Of a stretch of DNA of 64,000 bases, positions 12,435 through 24,648 are shown one piece after another. Every line of letters starts with the position of its first letter. The stretch's first letter is position 1. This stretch comes from Micromussa lordhowensis (taxonomy: Eukaryota > Cnidaria > Anthozoa > Scleractinia > Lobophylliidae), in the NCBI GenBank assembly GCA_964020085.1, contig OZ026609.1, positions 447,701 through 511,700 of the forward strand, read 5' to 3'. The notes under the pieces are model-generated. The model saw only the letters and a list, made by a program, of their open reading frames with translations, ran no database searches and was not told where the DNA came from. The translations under genes were made by a program, and so were the position numbers.

Positions 12435-13505
12435 TTACGCGTTCTGAGAAATGCACTTTACGTAGCCTTGGGGATCAAGGGCGATAGAGGCACAACTCTC
12501 GCGTTGTGGCAGACCTGGCCTGTTAGAGACAGATTGCTCTGTTGGGTCATCTGTGTTTGGTATCAAACTGGTATCAGACGGGTCCTTTGGTTCAGGAACG
12601 GGTGAAGTCAAAACAGCTGACGAAGAAGGCCCACCAGGAAGCACGTTTGGCTCAGATGCAGGGCCCAATGGCTGGTCTTCAGATAGCCTTATTCCTTCAG
12701 AAGGAATGAATATGTAGCCATGAGGATCAAGGGTGATAGAGTCACAACTCGCGTGCTGTGCTAGACCAGGCCTGCTAGAGATACTCCGCTCAATTGCTTC
12801 AGTTATGGGTGGCATCAAGCGGGTATCAGAGGGGCTCTTAGGCTCAGGACGCTGTGAAGGTAAGTTGTTATATTGGTGCTCTTCTTTCTCGAAAGAAGCT
12901 TGTGAGAAAAGCATACCAGGCAGCACTTTTGTATTTGAAGCAGAGGTCAACGGTTTGTCCTCAAATTGCCCTTTCTCTTCAGAAATTGGTGGAGGCGGAA
13001 TTACAAGAGATGTGCGTTTCTTTTTAGGAACGTCTGGTACCTCACTGTCAGTAGAGGAGACTCCTGTGACAGCATCGGGTAGGGTAGTGTTTCTGGCAGC
13101 GCCAGATGCCCTTCTGATTTGAGACACAGGAGGCTGTGGATATCCGTTGGACTCTCTTCTCTCAGGATATGATGCCCGATAGTTCAGGGGCCTAGGAATG
13201 GTTTGGATGGAAGTCGTGGATTGCTTTCTTGCTGGTGGCAAGGCTGGGGGCTTATCGTTAGGCCGGGTTCTTATTTCATCATAAGGTGATGGCCACTGAA
13301 CAGAAATTACTGAATGTTTACGGGAAGGCTGCAATTCATCCGGGTCGTCATAATCTTCATCAGATCCAGGATTTTCTGGTTCCGGAAGAGGAGCCGGAGG
13401 GCGGGTTGCAAGGTCTGAGTTTTCAGGATCGATAATCTGTCGAGTTGAAGCACTCTGGTTCTTGTTCATGGGAGGTCCGCCTAGGTTACGGCGACGTCTT
13501 ATTAC
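12435..13505 (-). CDS. copy 2 terminal exon: 356-residue cytoplasmic tail
   Basis: Single exon after acceptor CTATAG at 13506, phase 0, opening VIRRRR just after the transmembrane exon. The tail is Pro/Ser-rich. It carries a class-I-like SH3 ligand (KPPALPPARK), a Src-SH2-like tyrosine site (PYDEI), basophilic kinase sites (RRAS, RKQS) and two copies of a roughly 90-residue unit, each ending in a Cys-Ser-x-Ile/Asp-Pro-x-Gly-Tyr block (SCDSITLDPHGYI, then SCASIALDPQGYV). Binding partners are inferred from motif shape only. This exon is reduced to 84 nt in copy 3, and only its first 49 nt are in the window for copy 1. Confidence 0.85.
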   Translation of the reverse strand, partial: VIRRRRNLGGPPMNKNQSASTRQIIDPENSDLATRPPAPLPEPENPGSDEDYDDPDELQPSRKHSVISVQWPSPYDEIRTRPNDKPPALPPARKQSTTSIQTIPRPLNYRASYPERRESNGYPQPPVSQIRRASGAARNTTLPDAVTGVSSTDSEVPDVPKKKRTSLVIPPPPISEEKGQFEDKPLTSASNTKVLPGMLFSQASFEKEEHQYNNLPSQRPEPKSPSDTRLMPPITEAIERSISSRPGLAQHASCDSITLDPHGYIFIPSEGIRLSEDQPLGPASEPNVLPGGPSSSAVLTSPVPEPKDPSDTSLIPNTDDPTEQSVSNRPGLPQRESCASIALDPQGYVKCISQNA

Positions 13506-15554
13506 CTATAGAAGCAAATTGCAAAGGGTTTGCATGTTTAGAAACATTAAACCTTGCATGTTTAGAAAATTTAATTCTGCCAAACTTTGCTCCACCTCTC
13601 TACTTTTTTGCTCATCAGGCTTTTTGACACTGCCATAAATAAATAAATTCCAGTTGATACTTGATAAGACAACTTATTAGGAGCATGTCTCAGCAAAACG
13701 TTGGGCTTCCCTAGTGTCGGAAACCCCTTGCACCCTCCTACGTTAATGTAACTTTTTCATCCCTCACCCACGCCAAAAAAAAAACAACAACTAACTCAAC
13801 TCATTGTCAATTGTACGCCTACATTCGACCACCTAGGCACACAAATCACGATCCTATAAAAATCTTAGGCGGGTAAAAATTGACTTACCAAGATCGTTAT
13901 TATCACAATTAGAGCCACAACAGCAATGCAAGCAACCACAGTTCCCACAATAACTCCAGTTTGCCTGCCTTCACCATCTCCGACAAATTTTTCTCTAGTT
14001 TGGTTAGCTTGGTTCGGTGGTGGCGTCGCCTTTGGACCCTCAATTGGACATTGCTCTTGTTCAGCTGTGAACGGATCAGCAAAAACACGCAGATTAGATT
14101 GCCTGTCTTTCACTAGACACGGGTATAAATGTGAAGATTGGTGATTTATGGTTAATTATTTTTAGCACATGCGTTTAGTAGCCATATTTCTAGTCAGTGG
14201 TATATCTGGGTGGTGCAAGAAACGGTAAGTTACTATCTGAAGCTGAGTTTGAAAGACGTCTGCGTTTCTTTTACATGGGAGGCGCGGTGACCTGGTGGTT
14301 AGTGCGCTCGACTCCGGATCGTACCGGATTCAAGCCCTGGCCGGGGACATTGCGTTGTCTTCTTGGGCTTGATACTTAACTCTCACAGTGCCTCTCTCCA
14401 CCCAGGTGTATAAATGGGTACCGGCGAATTTAATGCTGGGGATAACCCTGCGACGGACTAGCATCCCATCCAGGGGGGAGTAGAAATACTCCTGGTCGCT
14501 TCATACTACAGAAATCGGGATAAGCTCCGGCCTGATGGGCCAATTGGCTCGTATGCAGATTTTACCATTACCTTCTCTGCCTCTAAAGCACACTTCTGAA
14601 CTAGCGCAGTAAGGTTGCTTTAATGGAACATCATCTTTGTCGTTTTTACACCAATAGCAGCCAACGACGCCCTCACACGTTTGGGAGCTGTTTCTTTCAC
14701 TACAGCGAGGATCGAAGCATTTTTCTAATCCTGACGTAGGATTTTTGCACATCTTTTTAGGGACTGGCGAGTTTTGATTGCTCGTTGGTTGTATTTCAGG
14801 TGCTGAGGGTGGGCAAATAGGATCGCTTAAAAGAATACGAAAAAAACGAGAGTTAATACACAATCATCTGATAAACGTGAGCCACGCCCCAGTTTTCTGA
14901 CCTATCAATTACCTCGTGTCTGTTACTTGCAAATTCAAGAGAGTTATACCACTCAGTTAGGTCATTTTTATGAAATGTAAAATCATCTCGAAATAGAATT
15001 GAGTATCTTAATAACGGTGTCATGGTAGGAATGAGTTCCCAGAGTTCATGTTCCAGCTTGTTTAATCGTCAACGAAGTGAAAAATGAGATAGAACAAAAA
15101 TGCTCGTGGGAAAGTGATTAATTATTCGCTATTTACAACTAAAAACTACCACGAGTGTCACATTGTTTTACATTATGGTTATATAAAAAATGGGCATGTC
15201 TCATTAGATTTTGACACAGAATCTTCTTTCTGTTTTCAAATTTTCGATGTTCATACAATTTACGAATTTGGATAACAAACCTGCTGTCGAAGAATTGACT
15301 ACGACAGTAACGGAAATCCAAGGGGGATGTGCAAGGGCATTCGCACGTCAAGTTGAATAAAGAACATTCCCTATCTAAAGAACAGGGGCAAGGTTCTGTA
15401 GAGCAGAAGGATTCCCTGACAGCAACCCCTGCAAATGAATATTGACAAACGTGTTAATGAACTGACCAACCTACTGACTCCTTGGTTGGCTGAAGGACTG
15501 AAAGGGAGACAAACAAACACACAGACAAGCAGACAGACCAACAGACGTACAGCG

Positions 15555-15594
<40 letters not shown>

Positions 15595-16142
15595 GTGAGC
15601 TGTACGGATAAACAGACACATCTTAACTTGGGAAATGTAACTGAAAACGAACAGGTGAGAAATTATCTACAAACCTATAAAGGCATTTGTTCCTATAATC
15701 TGTCCCAGCTGGTATTTCGAACATCTTCCACCACTTCTTAGAAGATCAATTCCACCGGATGGCAAACTGACTTCGTAAAAGCTTTGCATTTGAATCTCTT
15801 CCAGATCGCGGCATCCCTTTTTTCTCAAGTATCCTTTGTTGATCAGGTCTTCTGCAATGTATTTGTCCTTCTCCGTGATGTGTACGTATTCAACATCTGA
15901 TGCTTCAGCTGATGAAAGTAAGAAGTCCTCGTGCATGATAAGGAAGCCAGCGCTGTCCATTACGAAACAGGAATAGGTTTGTGTCTCTTTACACTTTGGG
16001 TAAACCTCGGTCAGCAACCTGTACATGGACATGGACAGCTTACATTGTGTAATATACATAAAAAGGTTGGGATGAATACTTTTCCAGATTTGAATCGATT
16101 GGCCATCTGTCGCATGTGATGTATGAGTTATTGACCAAGTGT

Positions 16143-16175
<33 letters not shown>

Positions 16176-19100
16176 TTTTTTGCGTGTTTATGGACCGAGA
16201 TGGGGTCGAGGTCCATAAACACGCAATATCAAGCCAAGATCAAGCCACCTTAACCGAACAAGGTTGGTCAAGAAAGGATTTATTATATGGCTTTTGGGGA
16301 AAGTTTTCTTGCGGGACAAGGCGGGTAGTGCCGAGCGGGCATCTTGCCATCTTGCCCGCTCGGGCAGCCAATCACAGCGCAGGATTTGATTCATCTTGTC
16401 CACTCGCGGAGCTAGCCATATCATAAAAGAAATTCTTACCTGTGGAAATAAGTAAGCGGAAAGTCAGCCCCCATAACTCCCAGCACTTCATCGTTTGTGT
16501 GATGGATATGACTAGGTTCTCCTCGATACAACGCCCGACCAGCGGTAATCACTACTCCAGCTCCTGCCGAATCCAAATACGGAGTTGTAAGAGTTAATAA
16601 ACCCGTGTGGGCCAATGCTGTATAATACCTGAGGAAAAAAGTAGTAAATTTTAACCATTGGTTAAAGAGTATAAATGTGCCCCAAATGGACCACAAATTC
16701 GCATTGTGGAGAAATTTTATTGCCAGCTGTCAAACAAAAGTAGGTACTTCTTTGTAGAGCCTTTTTGAAACAAAATCTGCTTGAATTACCGCAAAAATAC
16801 ACTAAGAAAGACGATTTCTTGTGTGTTATTCTTACCATGGTCTCTGTCTTGGGTCATAATGAATCAAATGCTTAACACCTGGAGTTATTCTAAAGACTCC
16901 ATTTGATGTACCAATGTATCTCCAGACCAAATATTGCGTGAGCTCCGTTTTGTCACGCAACCACAAGTCTTCAACGTTCCAAGTCGCAATCACTGTGTCC
17001 CGGATGCCACTCTTCAAGCCTGGATCTGTTACTCTTCCTGTTTCGTCCTTCATGTAAGCAGTTAACAGCCCCACGTCGGCCTTTGTCTCATCTTTGCCTA
17101 GATACTCGTATGGGTCTTTATAGGCTCCTGGAGCAAACTTCACCACAGTGGTGTCTGTCAGAGGAAAATCATTATTAAACCTAGCTCAGTCATCATTTTC
17201 GTTTCATAACAACGCATAATTTCTGAGTTGCGGCTAAATCGATATTGAATTTTTATACAACACCACGCACTGATGAATTTGAACATTTTGTTTTTTAGTG
17301 TTAGAGAGTTGTGGAGCGCGGTGCCTTATTTAGAGCTCGATGTTCTAAATGCCTGTGAATGTCTTACCTTTACTATTTAGCCTTATTATATACTAGCTCC
17401 GCGAGCGGGCAAGATGAAACAAATCCTGCGCTGTGATTGGCTATCCGACCAGGCAAGATGGAGCCATCTTGCCCGCTCGGGTTTACCCACCTTGTCCCGC
17501 TAGAAAAAATTTCTCCAAAAGCCATATAATAAATCCTTTATTGACCAAGCTTGTTCGGTCAAGATGGCTTGATAGTGGCCTCGTTCTTTTTTTGCGTGTT
17601 TATGGACCTCGACTCCGTCTCGCTCTATAAACAAGCAAAAAAAGAACTCGGCCAATATCCAGCCGTCTTGACCTCACTCTTGGTCAATAACCCATACTTA
17701 TTTTCGTCTCTTGTTTGGGTGATACAAGGCACACGACACTAAATCGCCCATCCACCGATTGGGCGGCCGGGATGGGCCGGCTACCTGTTAATACTTCTCT
17801 CAAATACATCCCAACATGCAGGTAATCTTGCAGCAAACAAATTTTGAGAATGAAGCCGGTTACATCAACTACATCAGAGGAGTACTGCTGGGTTCTCCAG
17901 CCTGCAGAACAATAGCTAGGGGACAGATTCGTAAGGGTACATGTCCTTTGGATACCCCTGACGACAAGGTGATGTCATGAATAGCTTAAACGAGAACTTA
18001 GAAAGCCAACATGATACTCGTCACACAAAATTGGTTTCTTTTGACGCCCGGTTGTGTCAGCTGCCTACATGATTCATCATTAGGTTCGATCGCTCAAATG
18101 CAGGTAAAGATATAAATGTGGAGAGTAGATTTTAGCTTCCTCCTCATTCAGTTCAGGTCAGATAGGTTCAGATCATGAGTAAGGTCTTTATTTTGCAAGG
18201 CATTTACTGACCGCTTTGCTCTACCTACCTTTAGCAGCATATGTCCCGAACTGAGAACATGGCTTATCCGGGTGATTCAGGTCAATTCGGTGATATTTAA
18301 ACGTGTAGTCTGTAACAGAACAACAAGGAAACCACAAAATCAGCCAGATAAAACGTTTGGCGATTGAACTCAGCAATTGGTGTTTCAGTTAGTCTATTTC
18401 ACCGAGGCTGACGTCATGAGTATTTGCGCGTTTTCATTGATCTTCGTTTATAGTTGGGATCGTACTTGTTGATCGCATGAGCGGGGACGATATTTTCTGT
18501 TTTTAGCTCTTATTAACCGAGCTGGAGGTCTGTATGGGAAAATCGTGACCGAGGTCGTGAGTACAGACGGAACATTCAATGTAACTGGTTGTACTAACCG
18601 ACATTTTGCTTGCAATGACGATGAGCTGAATTTAATTCTGCCAAAGTTTGCTCTTTCTCTTTACTTTTTTACAGCGTTTTAGGCACTGCCATAAATAAAT
18701 ATTATTACATGAAAATAGCCAATGATTTTGAATTTTAGTTAGCAACTTTTTCACTGCAAACATTACCGGTCTAGCTAGATGCCGGTCTAGATGGGAAAAT
18801 CTAGACCGCTTTCAGCCAATCAATATCGTGAGTTTGGTAGTTCACAGTCCTTGTGAGACAGAGCCATATAATCGTTGTAGATGTCACAAATGGACATAAG
18901 AATTTACTAACTTTAATTATTCTACTGGGAACTGCAAAGGATTGATGTATTCTCATAAAAACTAACCTGCAGGAATTTTGAGTGAGGTAACTTGATCCTC
19001 ACTATGGGAAACAGGCACAACCACTCCCACAGAGAAATCAATTCCTGCTAATGGCGTCCAGAAGTATCTTGAATTAACTTCTTTTACTGTTACTCCTTCC

Positions 19101-22100
19101 TTCTCTTTCGCCCCTCTTGGCAAAGATCGTTTCGCAACGAATTGTTTCGAGCCAGATATCCCCCTAGGAAAGAACAAAATGGATGCAGTAGTACACTATC
19201 AGTTTTCAGGGCGTCTCTTGCCTGCATGGCAAAACATATTTTTACGATCCCGGCCTGCACTACCTAACACCGGCAAGGGCTGTTACTGAATATTTAGTGC
19301 CACAAAGAAGTGGATTGCAAGGAGCGTGGGTTAAACATACATACCTTTTTATTGAATCAAAGACCTCTTCGAACTCTGTCTCTGGCTCCAATGTCCTTAT
19401 GTCCAGAAAAACGGGATCCCCATACGCATCGGTTGGAGCTGGAAGCAGCGGGTGAATTAAGGTCCTTCCAGAGTTACTGATCATAAATGCATAGGTGCTT
19501 TGACCTTGATTAAAGAATGTGATATCTGACAATAGATCATCCATGTTGATATCAGTGCCTGCCACGCCAATAAACTTTCCCTCGTGAAAACAAGGGAGTG
19601 TGATCGACATAAGAAGTCCTGGAAATAAAACCAATCCACATGTGTATTACTTCAGTAATTATCGAGATGGTAATTGCTTGGGAAATCTTAATAAAAGTTG
19701 AAAGCACAACAATGTCTGCTAATGATGACTCTTGTCTTAGTTATTTCAAGATACGGAAAGTCAATAAGGAACACTCAGGTCAGTGTCCCGTTAATAAAGT
19801 TTTGTATACCATTTGCGAATTTTGAATCACGCATTTTAAATAAAGAGACACTTTTTGCAGTTATTTTAATCGACACAATGCACGATCCATAAGACGCGTT
19901 CCTTTCTCTGATTTATTGCTTCCGATCTGGGCAGTTTTGAAAATAACTATACCTGCTGGAATTCTCTTTCTGGTTTTTCAACGCGATCGACGATTTGAGA
20001 ATTGGGAAAATGGAACGGCTGCGAACAGTCTGTTATGCAATTTAAACCAAAGTCTAGGATACAAAATGTTTTGATGAACATATCCTACCTGTTCCAAAAG
20101 CGTCAACATAAGGGACAGACACAACTGGGTCGAGCTGCTTTCCCAGTGCGAATAAATTATAATACGTTCCCATTTTAATTCGTAAGTTCTTGATGTCTTC
20201 CACAAAGGTGTATTCTCCTGGCTGCCGAGATAAGGCAACAGCTGATTAGATGCATTTACAAGTTAGAGCCCAGTCAGCTATACACCTTATTCCAAAATGG
20301 CCACCATTTTAGTGGTCTTTTGTTTGCCTTCAACTTAGCCCTTGTTGCCTAGTTCTTAAACTCGAAATTCAAAAGAATATTTTCCCTTGAACGAGGCAAC
20401 AAGGGCTAATTTGCAAGCAAACAAAAGAACACTAAAATGGCAGCCATTTTGGAATAAGGTGTATAAAATAGACTGTTTAAGTTGATCAATATCACTTCAA
20501 AGGTTATGTAAACAGCTCACGAACAGTGTAGCAAATTTCTACAACAGCAGTTACAGTTATATTAAACCCCTAATACACATGAAAAGATTGCTCGATTCTG
20601 ATTGGCAGAGAGCAGAGCAGTTCAAGTGTAACACCAGTGCAAATTACACAACGTAATTCTAGATAGTGATTGGCAGAAAGACAATGAAAAATTTTGTAGG
20701 CCAATGATATCATGTAAAGGAGTGACAAAAATTTTCTCGAATGCGAAAAAATGGCTTCAAGAAACATCTTCCGGCAATTTTTCTGCGCGAATTTTTTCAT
20801 GTTTGTATTATTAATAAGTAATCATATGGTTTTTCTCGTTCAATTTGAAATTAATTTGCACTTGTGAGGTTTTCAAAAAGCTGAAATTGCACTCGCCGAA
20901 GCGGCTCGTGCAATTTCAGCTTTTTTAAAAACTCACTCGAGCAAATTAACTCCAAATTAAACTCGAAACCGTATGATTACCTATACTAATAGGCCGACAT
21001 CTGAGGGCCTTAACAGAACTTCTCTATTTTGAAGGTGTCCGAAATATAGAGGTATATATGAATTATATACGGAATATATGAATTATGGTTTCCCTAAAAC
21101 AAAGTGCATGGATTACATAGAGGTGTCCGTATTCTGGAGGTGTCTGTAACGAAAGATTCGACCATATTATCTTGGTAATATGCAACCTCGCTGTCACACA
21201 GAGTGATCTACGATATAAGTTGAGCTAACACTTAATTTATTTTATGTCTATTACCGTGATGTCTCCAACAGAAGTGTTTGCCAATGCACCATATTTTGCC
21301 GTGTTTTGCTTAGCGATGTCTTCTAGAATAGTCTGGTTGACCTCTCTGCCAAATCCATACGTTAGAATGGTGACGGAGTTGTTAAGCGCAAAGTTGTTAT
21401 CTCTTATGGTATGGAAAATCGGTTCCATCCTGTTATCTGAAGGTGCCCCATCAGTCAGAAATATAATGACCCTTTTCTTCTTTTCTCCCGATTCTCCCGA
21501 GACAGAGCCTTTCAGTAGACTGAAAGCTTTTTCAAACGCTAATTTGTACTGAGTTTGACCTGTATATCAAAAGAGCACAGTAATTAAACTTTACAGCTTT
21601 TAAAGTGCCCCTGAGACAAAAAATAAATTATTTTTTTCCTTTGGATTTCAAAACTATGGTAACTAAACACTAAGTGACCCAAGTTTTAATCCTTGATTTA
21701 AAAAAGGCACCTGTTTATTTTAACTGGAACTTTCCTATTTAATGATCCGCCATTACTAAATTTACGTTCTTGAGGGAGCTGGATCGAGGAGAAAATGACG
21801 TCAAAGGCTCACTACTTAAAGAATGCAATGCGTGTGTACGCTGCAGAATTAATATGCAGCACGGGAGTTTTGGGCTTTGACACTTTTAAACTCGCACTTT
21901 GCATACATAATAAGCTGCGTTCACACGCTGAAATTTTAAGCTGGTGAGCCTTTAACGTCACTTTTCCCGGATCCAACCCTCTGAGGACAAATCGGTCATG
22001 TTTGAACGTGAGTGATGGCGGATCGTGAAATCCAAAACTTACACTCAAAGTAAACGGCCTTTGGATAAAACTGAAAGGACAGAATTTTGCCAGTCAAGTG

Positions 22101-24648
22101 TTAAGCAGACACACTTTCAGAGTCTCAAGAAAGAAAGGAAGTGATTTTTTTGATCACAGGGGCACCCTAAGGGTTGACATGATTGAACGTGTCCGAGGGG
22201 TGTTAGGTGACGTTCTGCCACTATTCACCTCGATTTCAAAGGACAATTGTTAAATAAATATGAAAAAAACTTCAATGAGGTACAAATATTGAGCCCAGAG
22301 GCTAAATAACTTACAAGTTTCCGAGTTAGCCTCCAGTAAAGAGTTTGGAGGAACTCCCAAATATTAATGAAAAGCTCGGAGATGCTTGACGGAAAATTTC
22401 AATAAAAACCTTAAGGAGCACGAGCTTTATTTGACCATTTGTTCGGGAAAGGAGCGCGCACTAGTATAGCCTAGAAACAAAACTAACAGGGTTATGTTAC
22501 TATGTCTTCGCGTGCAACCTTTATGATACCTGAACAGCTAAAAATAGTGGCGTTTTGTCGTGAACACCCTAATTGAGACCAGAATTCTTGATTTATACCC
22601 CCGCGGCAGGCACAGATGTCAACATGAATGATTTATTGTCTTACCATGAGGCACCAGTCCATCGACATAACTTTTCATTCTTATGATATTTGCAGGGATT
22701 GCCAAAGCTAACCGTTCATCGTAGCAGAGACTTTTGCCTCCAACGTCTCCTGGAGTGGAAGCGTAATTGTTAAACGCCACGATACCAACCTACAGGAATA
22801 AAAAAACTTTGCTAAGGAAACCATTAAAGCGCGAGTAATTGACGTGAAAATCACGTGGGTATCCATTACAGTTGTCCGATTACAAAAAGTTCAAATCGGA
22901 CACCTGTAATTGGACACCCAAGTGATCACGCGCCGTTTACGTGACAAATAGGCGCGCGGAGAACCAGTCACGATCGAGAATTTTGTTATAGATAATAACA
23001 TCTCCAAATTTCGGATTCGAGTTTACGACCCGCATGAAAACTCCGAGGGGTTAGTTCAGGAAATAGGCCTGCGAACAGATATCATAATAACGGGACAGAT
23101 CCGTTGCATGCTCCTGATCACCCACCTGGTCTTTTGGGTTCATGGTGTCCAAAACTGTTTTTGCAGCTTCTGTGGCAATGTAAAGTTTTTGTCCTGTCAT
23201 GGACGCACTTATATCGACAACAAGCACTACGTCTTTGGCTTCAGGGGTGGCGGTTTCCACGTAAAACGGTCTGTAACGAGGATCGTACTTGTCACATTCC
23301 TCTTGGTCGTCAAACACTGGAAAGTTGGTCATTACACCCTGCTCTGATCCAAAGTACTGCCATTTTATGAAGGGATAAGTTTTCGAGATGTCTTTCATTT
23401 CGTTAAAAACTCCCCCGTCTAAATGGATTGGGTTTGGAGACGCGCTACCCGAAATCTTCAAACAAACGTTTTCGAGATCCACTCTAGAGTGAAATCTTAC
23501 ATCGTACTTTAAAGTAGATTTGTTGACGTGGCAACATTCTGTTTGTGGTGTAGCTTTCGCTGACCTGGCATACGAGTCCTCAACTGCTTTCTTCAGGCGT
23601 TTTGCAACCTCAAACCTTGTTTTGAACTTGTCAGATAGTTTTACCGCCAGATGTGGAGTGATGTCTTCTCCTTTGATTGTCCGCTTCTGATATTGAAGGC
23701 TGTCAAAATAATTCTAAAAGATAACAGATATGCAATAGTTATAACACTTCACGTAAAGAATATAATATGCTTCTTTATATAGGACAAGATACGTATGCAT
23801 ATTTCATTCGTCGGTGGGTGAGTATAAAACGAAACCCTTAGGAAACGTGCATGAATGTGCAAAATTTAGACAACTAATGACAAAACCATGTCGGAAAAAT
23901 AGTAATATTTCGGTAAGAGCTATACCATAGTTTTATTTTCAAAAGCCGAAAATAGCAGAAATCGAGGAAAACTTGAAAAATTGTCTCCAGTCGACGTCAG
24001 CCAGAGAGTATTAAATGGAAAAAAACTGGAAGAATTCGTTCGCGCCTCAGTGACTCTTCATTTGCACGTAGCACGTACGACTCAATCCAATCAATCCTAC
24101 TAGACGGATTTTCAAAAGTCAATAGCAAGCATTTTATGAACAACTGTCTAAAGCCGCCAAAAAAATGTTTCGAAATAGCTGCTTTTAAATTCAAATTGTA
24201 AAACCTAAGTAATACACTACCAAAAGGAAGAAGTTTGAGAGATATTGATCGATGACGCTGCAACAAGCTATGAACCGACTGGTAAATCTGATCAGACGAC
24301 CTGAACGTTTGAAAAGAAGATTAAAGTCGCGGGAAAACCTCCAGAATGGAGATTTTAAGTGTGCAGATAGCTTGTGTTTGACTATGTTAAGGCTACATGT
24401 CTGTTATTCGAACCAGTTAGACCAACAGGTACCACTGACCTAACATAATTCTCTATTGTTCTTACCTGCATTTCATCCACTCCAAGGGCATCCCTCGCAA
24501 ACGTTTGCAGCTCCCTTCCAATCTGAGAGGGATCCAGGAGACTGCCACCAACTTCGCTCAATAGCAGAACGTAAAGCGAAAGTGAAGGTACGCAGAACGT
24601 TTTGCTTGCGAAACGAACTTTTCTCGCATCCATCGTCAGCTCGATCAT
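12435..24648 (-). CDS. alpha2delta/CACHD1-like VWA-Cache membrane protein, copy 2 (complete, long tail)
   Basis: Exons (complement): 24466-24648, 23126-23713, 22645-22789, 21255-21559, 20089-20221, 19345-19618, 18967-19163, 18229-18309, 16836-17154, 16440-16628, 15675-16018, 15281-15428, 14572-14825, 13889-14064, 12435-13505. They sum to 4407 nt, 1468 aa plus stop. Approximate residues: signal peptide 1-35; VWA_N and VWA 62-407 with MIDAS DISAS near 228 and FLTDGAP in exon 4; Cache region about 408-805 with the RPW-YY join at exon 9/10; Cys-rich exons 919-1053; transmembrane helix about 1088-1112, followed at once by VIRRRR, a stop-transfer signal; cytoplasmic tail 1113-1468. The alpha2delta proteins proper are GPI-anchored, so a helix plus a long tail points more to the CACHD1 side. 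CACHD1 is reported to have a degenerate MIDAS while this one is intact, so subfamily placement is open. The start is the first ATG (24648); an in-frame ATG at 24633 is an alternative. Exon 2 was checked by direct reading in part only. Confidence 0.88.
14272..14568 (+). mobile_element. tRNA-derived SINE in the copy 2 exon 13-14 intron
   Basis: The head has RNA polymerase III boxes (A-like tggttagtgcgctc, B-like ggattcaagccc). The body includes 'catcccatccagggggg' and runs to within a few bases of the exon 13 donor. Related copies sit in copy 3 at about 35625-35905 and 36325-36618. Confidence 0.7.
15548..15596. repeat. (CAGA)n microsatellite
   Basis: Perfect CAGA run in the copy 2 exon 11-12 intron. 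The copy 3 version at 37560-37630 is interrupted. Confidence 0.85.
16121..16426 (+). mobile_element. 300-bp non-autonomous element, forward copy (unit 1 only)
   Basis: Begins near ttattgaccaag and ends near cggagctagc, inside a copy 2 intron next to exon 10. It includes a short palindrome on 'gtttatggacc'. The sister intron at 38155-38175 is empty. A second copy lies inverted at 17386-17697, and a terminal fragment of the same family sits at about 655-700. Confidence 0.65.
17386..17697 (-). mobile_element. 300-bp non-autonomous element, inverted copy (unit 1 only)
   Basis: Reverse-complement relative of 16121-16426, from 'actagctccgcgag' to 'ggtcaataaccc'. Unit 2 near 39327 shows the empty site 'tttagccttattttcg'. 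Confidence 0.65.
20283..20461. mobile_element. 179-bp MITE, TATA target duplication (unit 1 only)
   Basis: Ends CACCTTATTCCAAAATGG and its complement. Flanked by TATA on both sides, while unit 2 has a single 'gctataaaatag'. Near-palindromic; noncoding. Confidence 0.75.
20819..20979. repeat. foldback repeat, unit 1
   Basis: A 161-bp imperfect palindrome centred near 20899 (gaaattgcactcg / cgtgcaatttc). The counterpart in unit 2 is at about 42921-43081. Confidence 0.6.
21604..22166. mobile_element. 563-bp element with GTGCCCCTG inverted ends (unit 1 only)
   Basis: Terminal inverted repeats AGTGCCCCTG and CAGGGGCACC with flanking TTAA/CTAA. Unit 2 continues directly from 'acagctttt' to 'aaggggtgac' near 43745. 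Noncoding; lies in a copy 2 intron. Confidence 0.65.

Noticed and set aside
12733..13122. 129-codon plus-strand ORF
   Set aside because: Antisense shadow of the copy 2 tail exon.
14285..14350. tRNA gene
   Set aside because: A and B boxes are present but the cloverleaf is incomplete and the sequence continues into a repeated SINE body found three times in the window.
15548..15596. CRISPR-like or satellite array
   Set aside because: Plain tetranucleotide microsatellite without spacers, in a eukaryotic intron.
15371..15619. ORF of Ser/Cys/Val/Leu repeats on the minus strand
   Set aside because: It is a translation of the (CAGA)n microsatellite.
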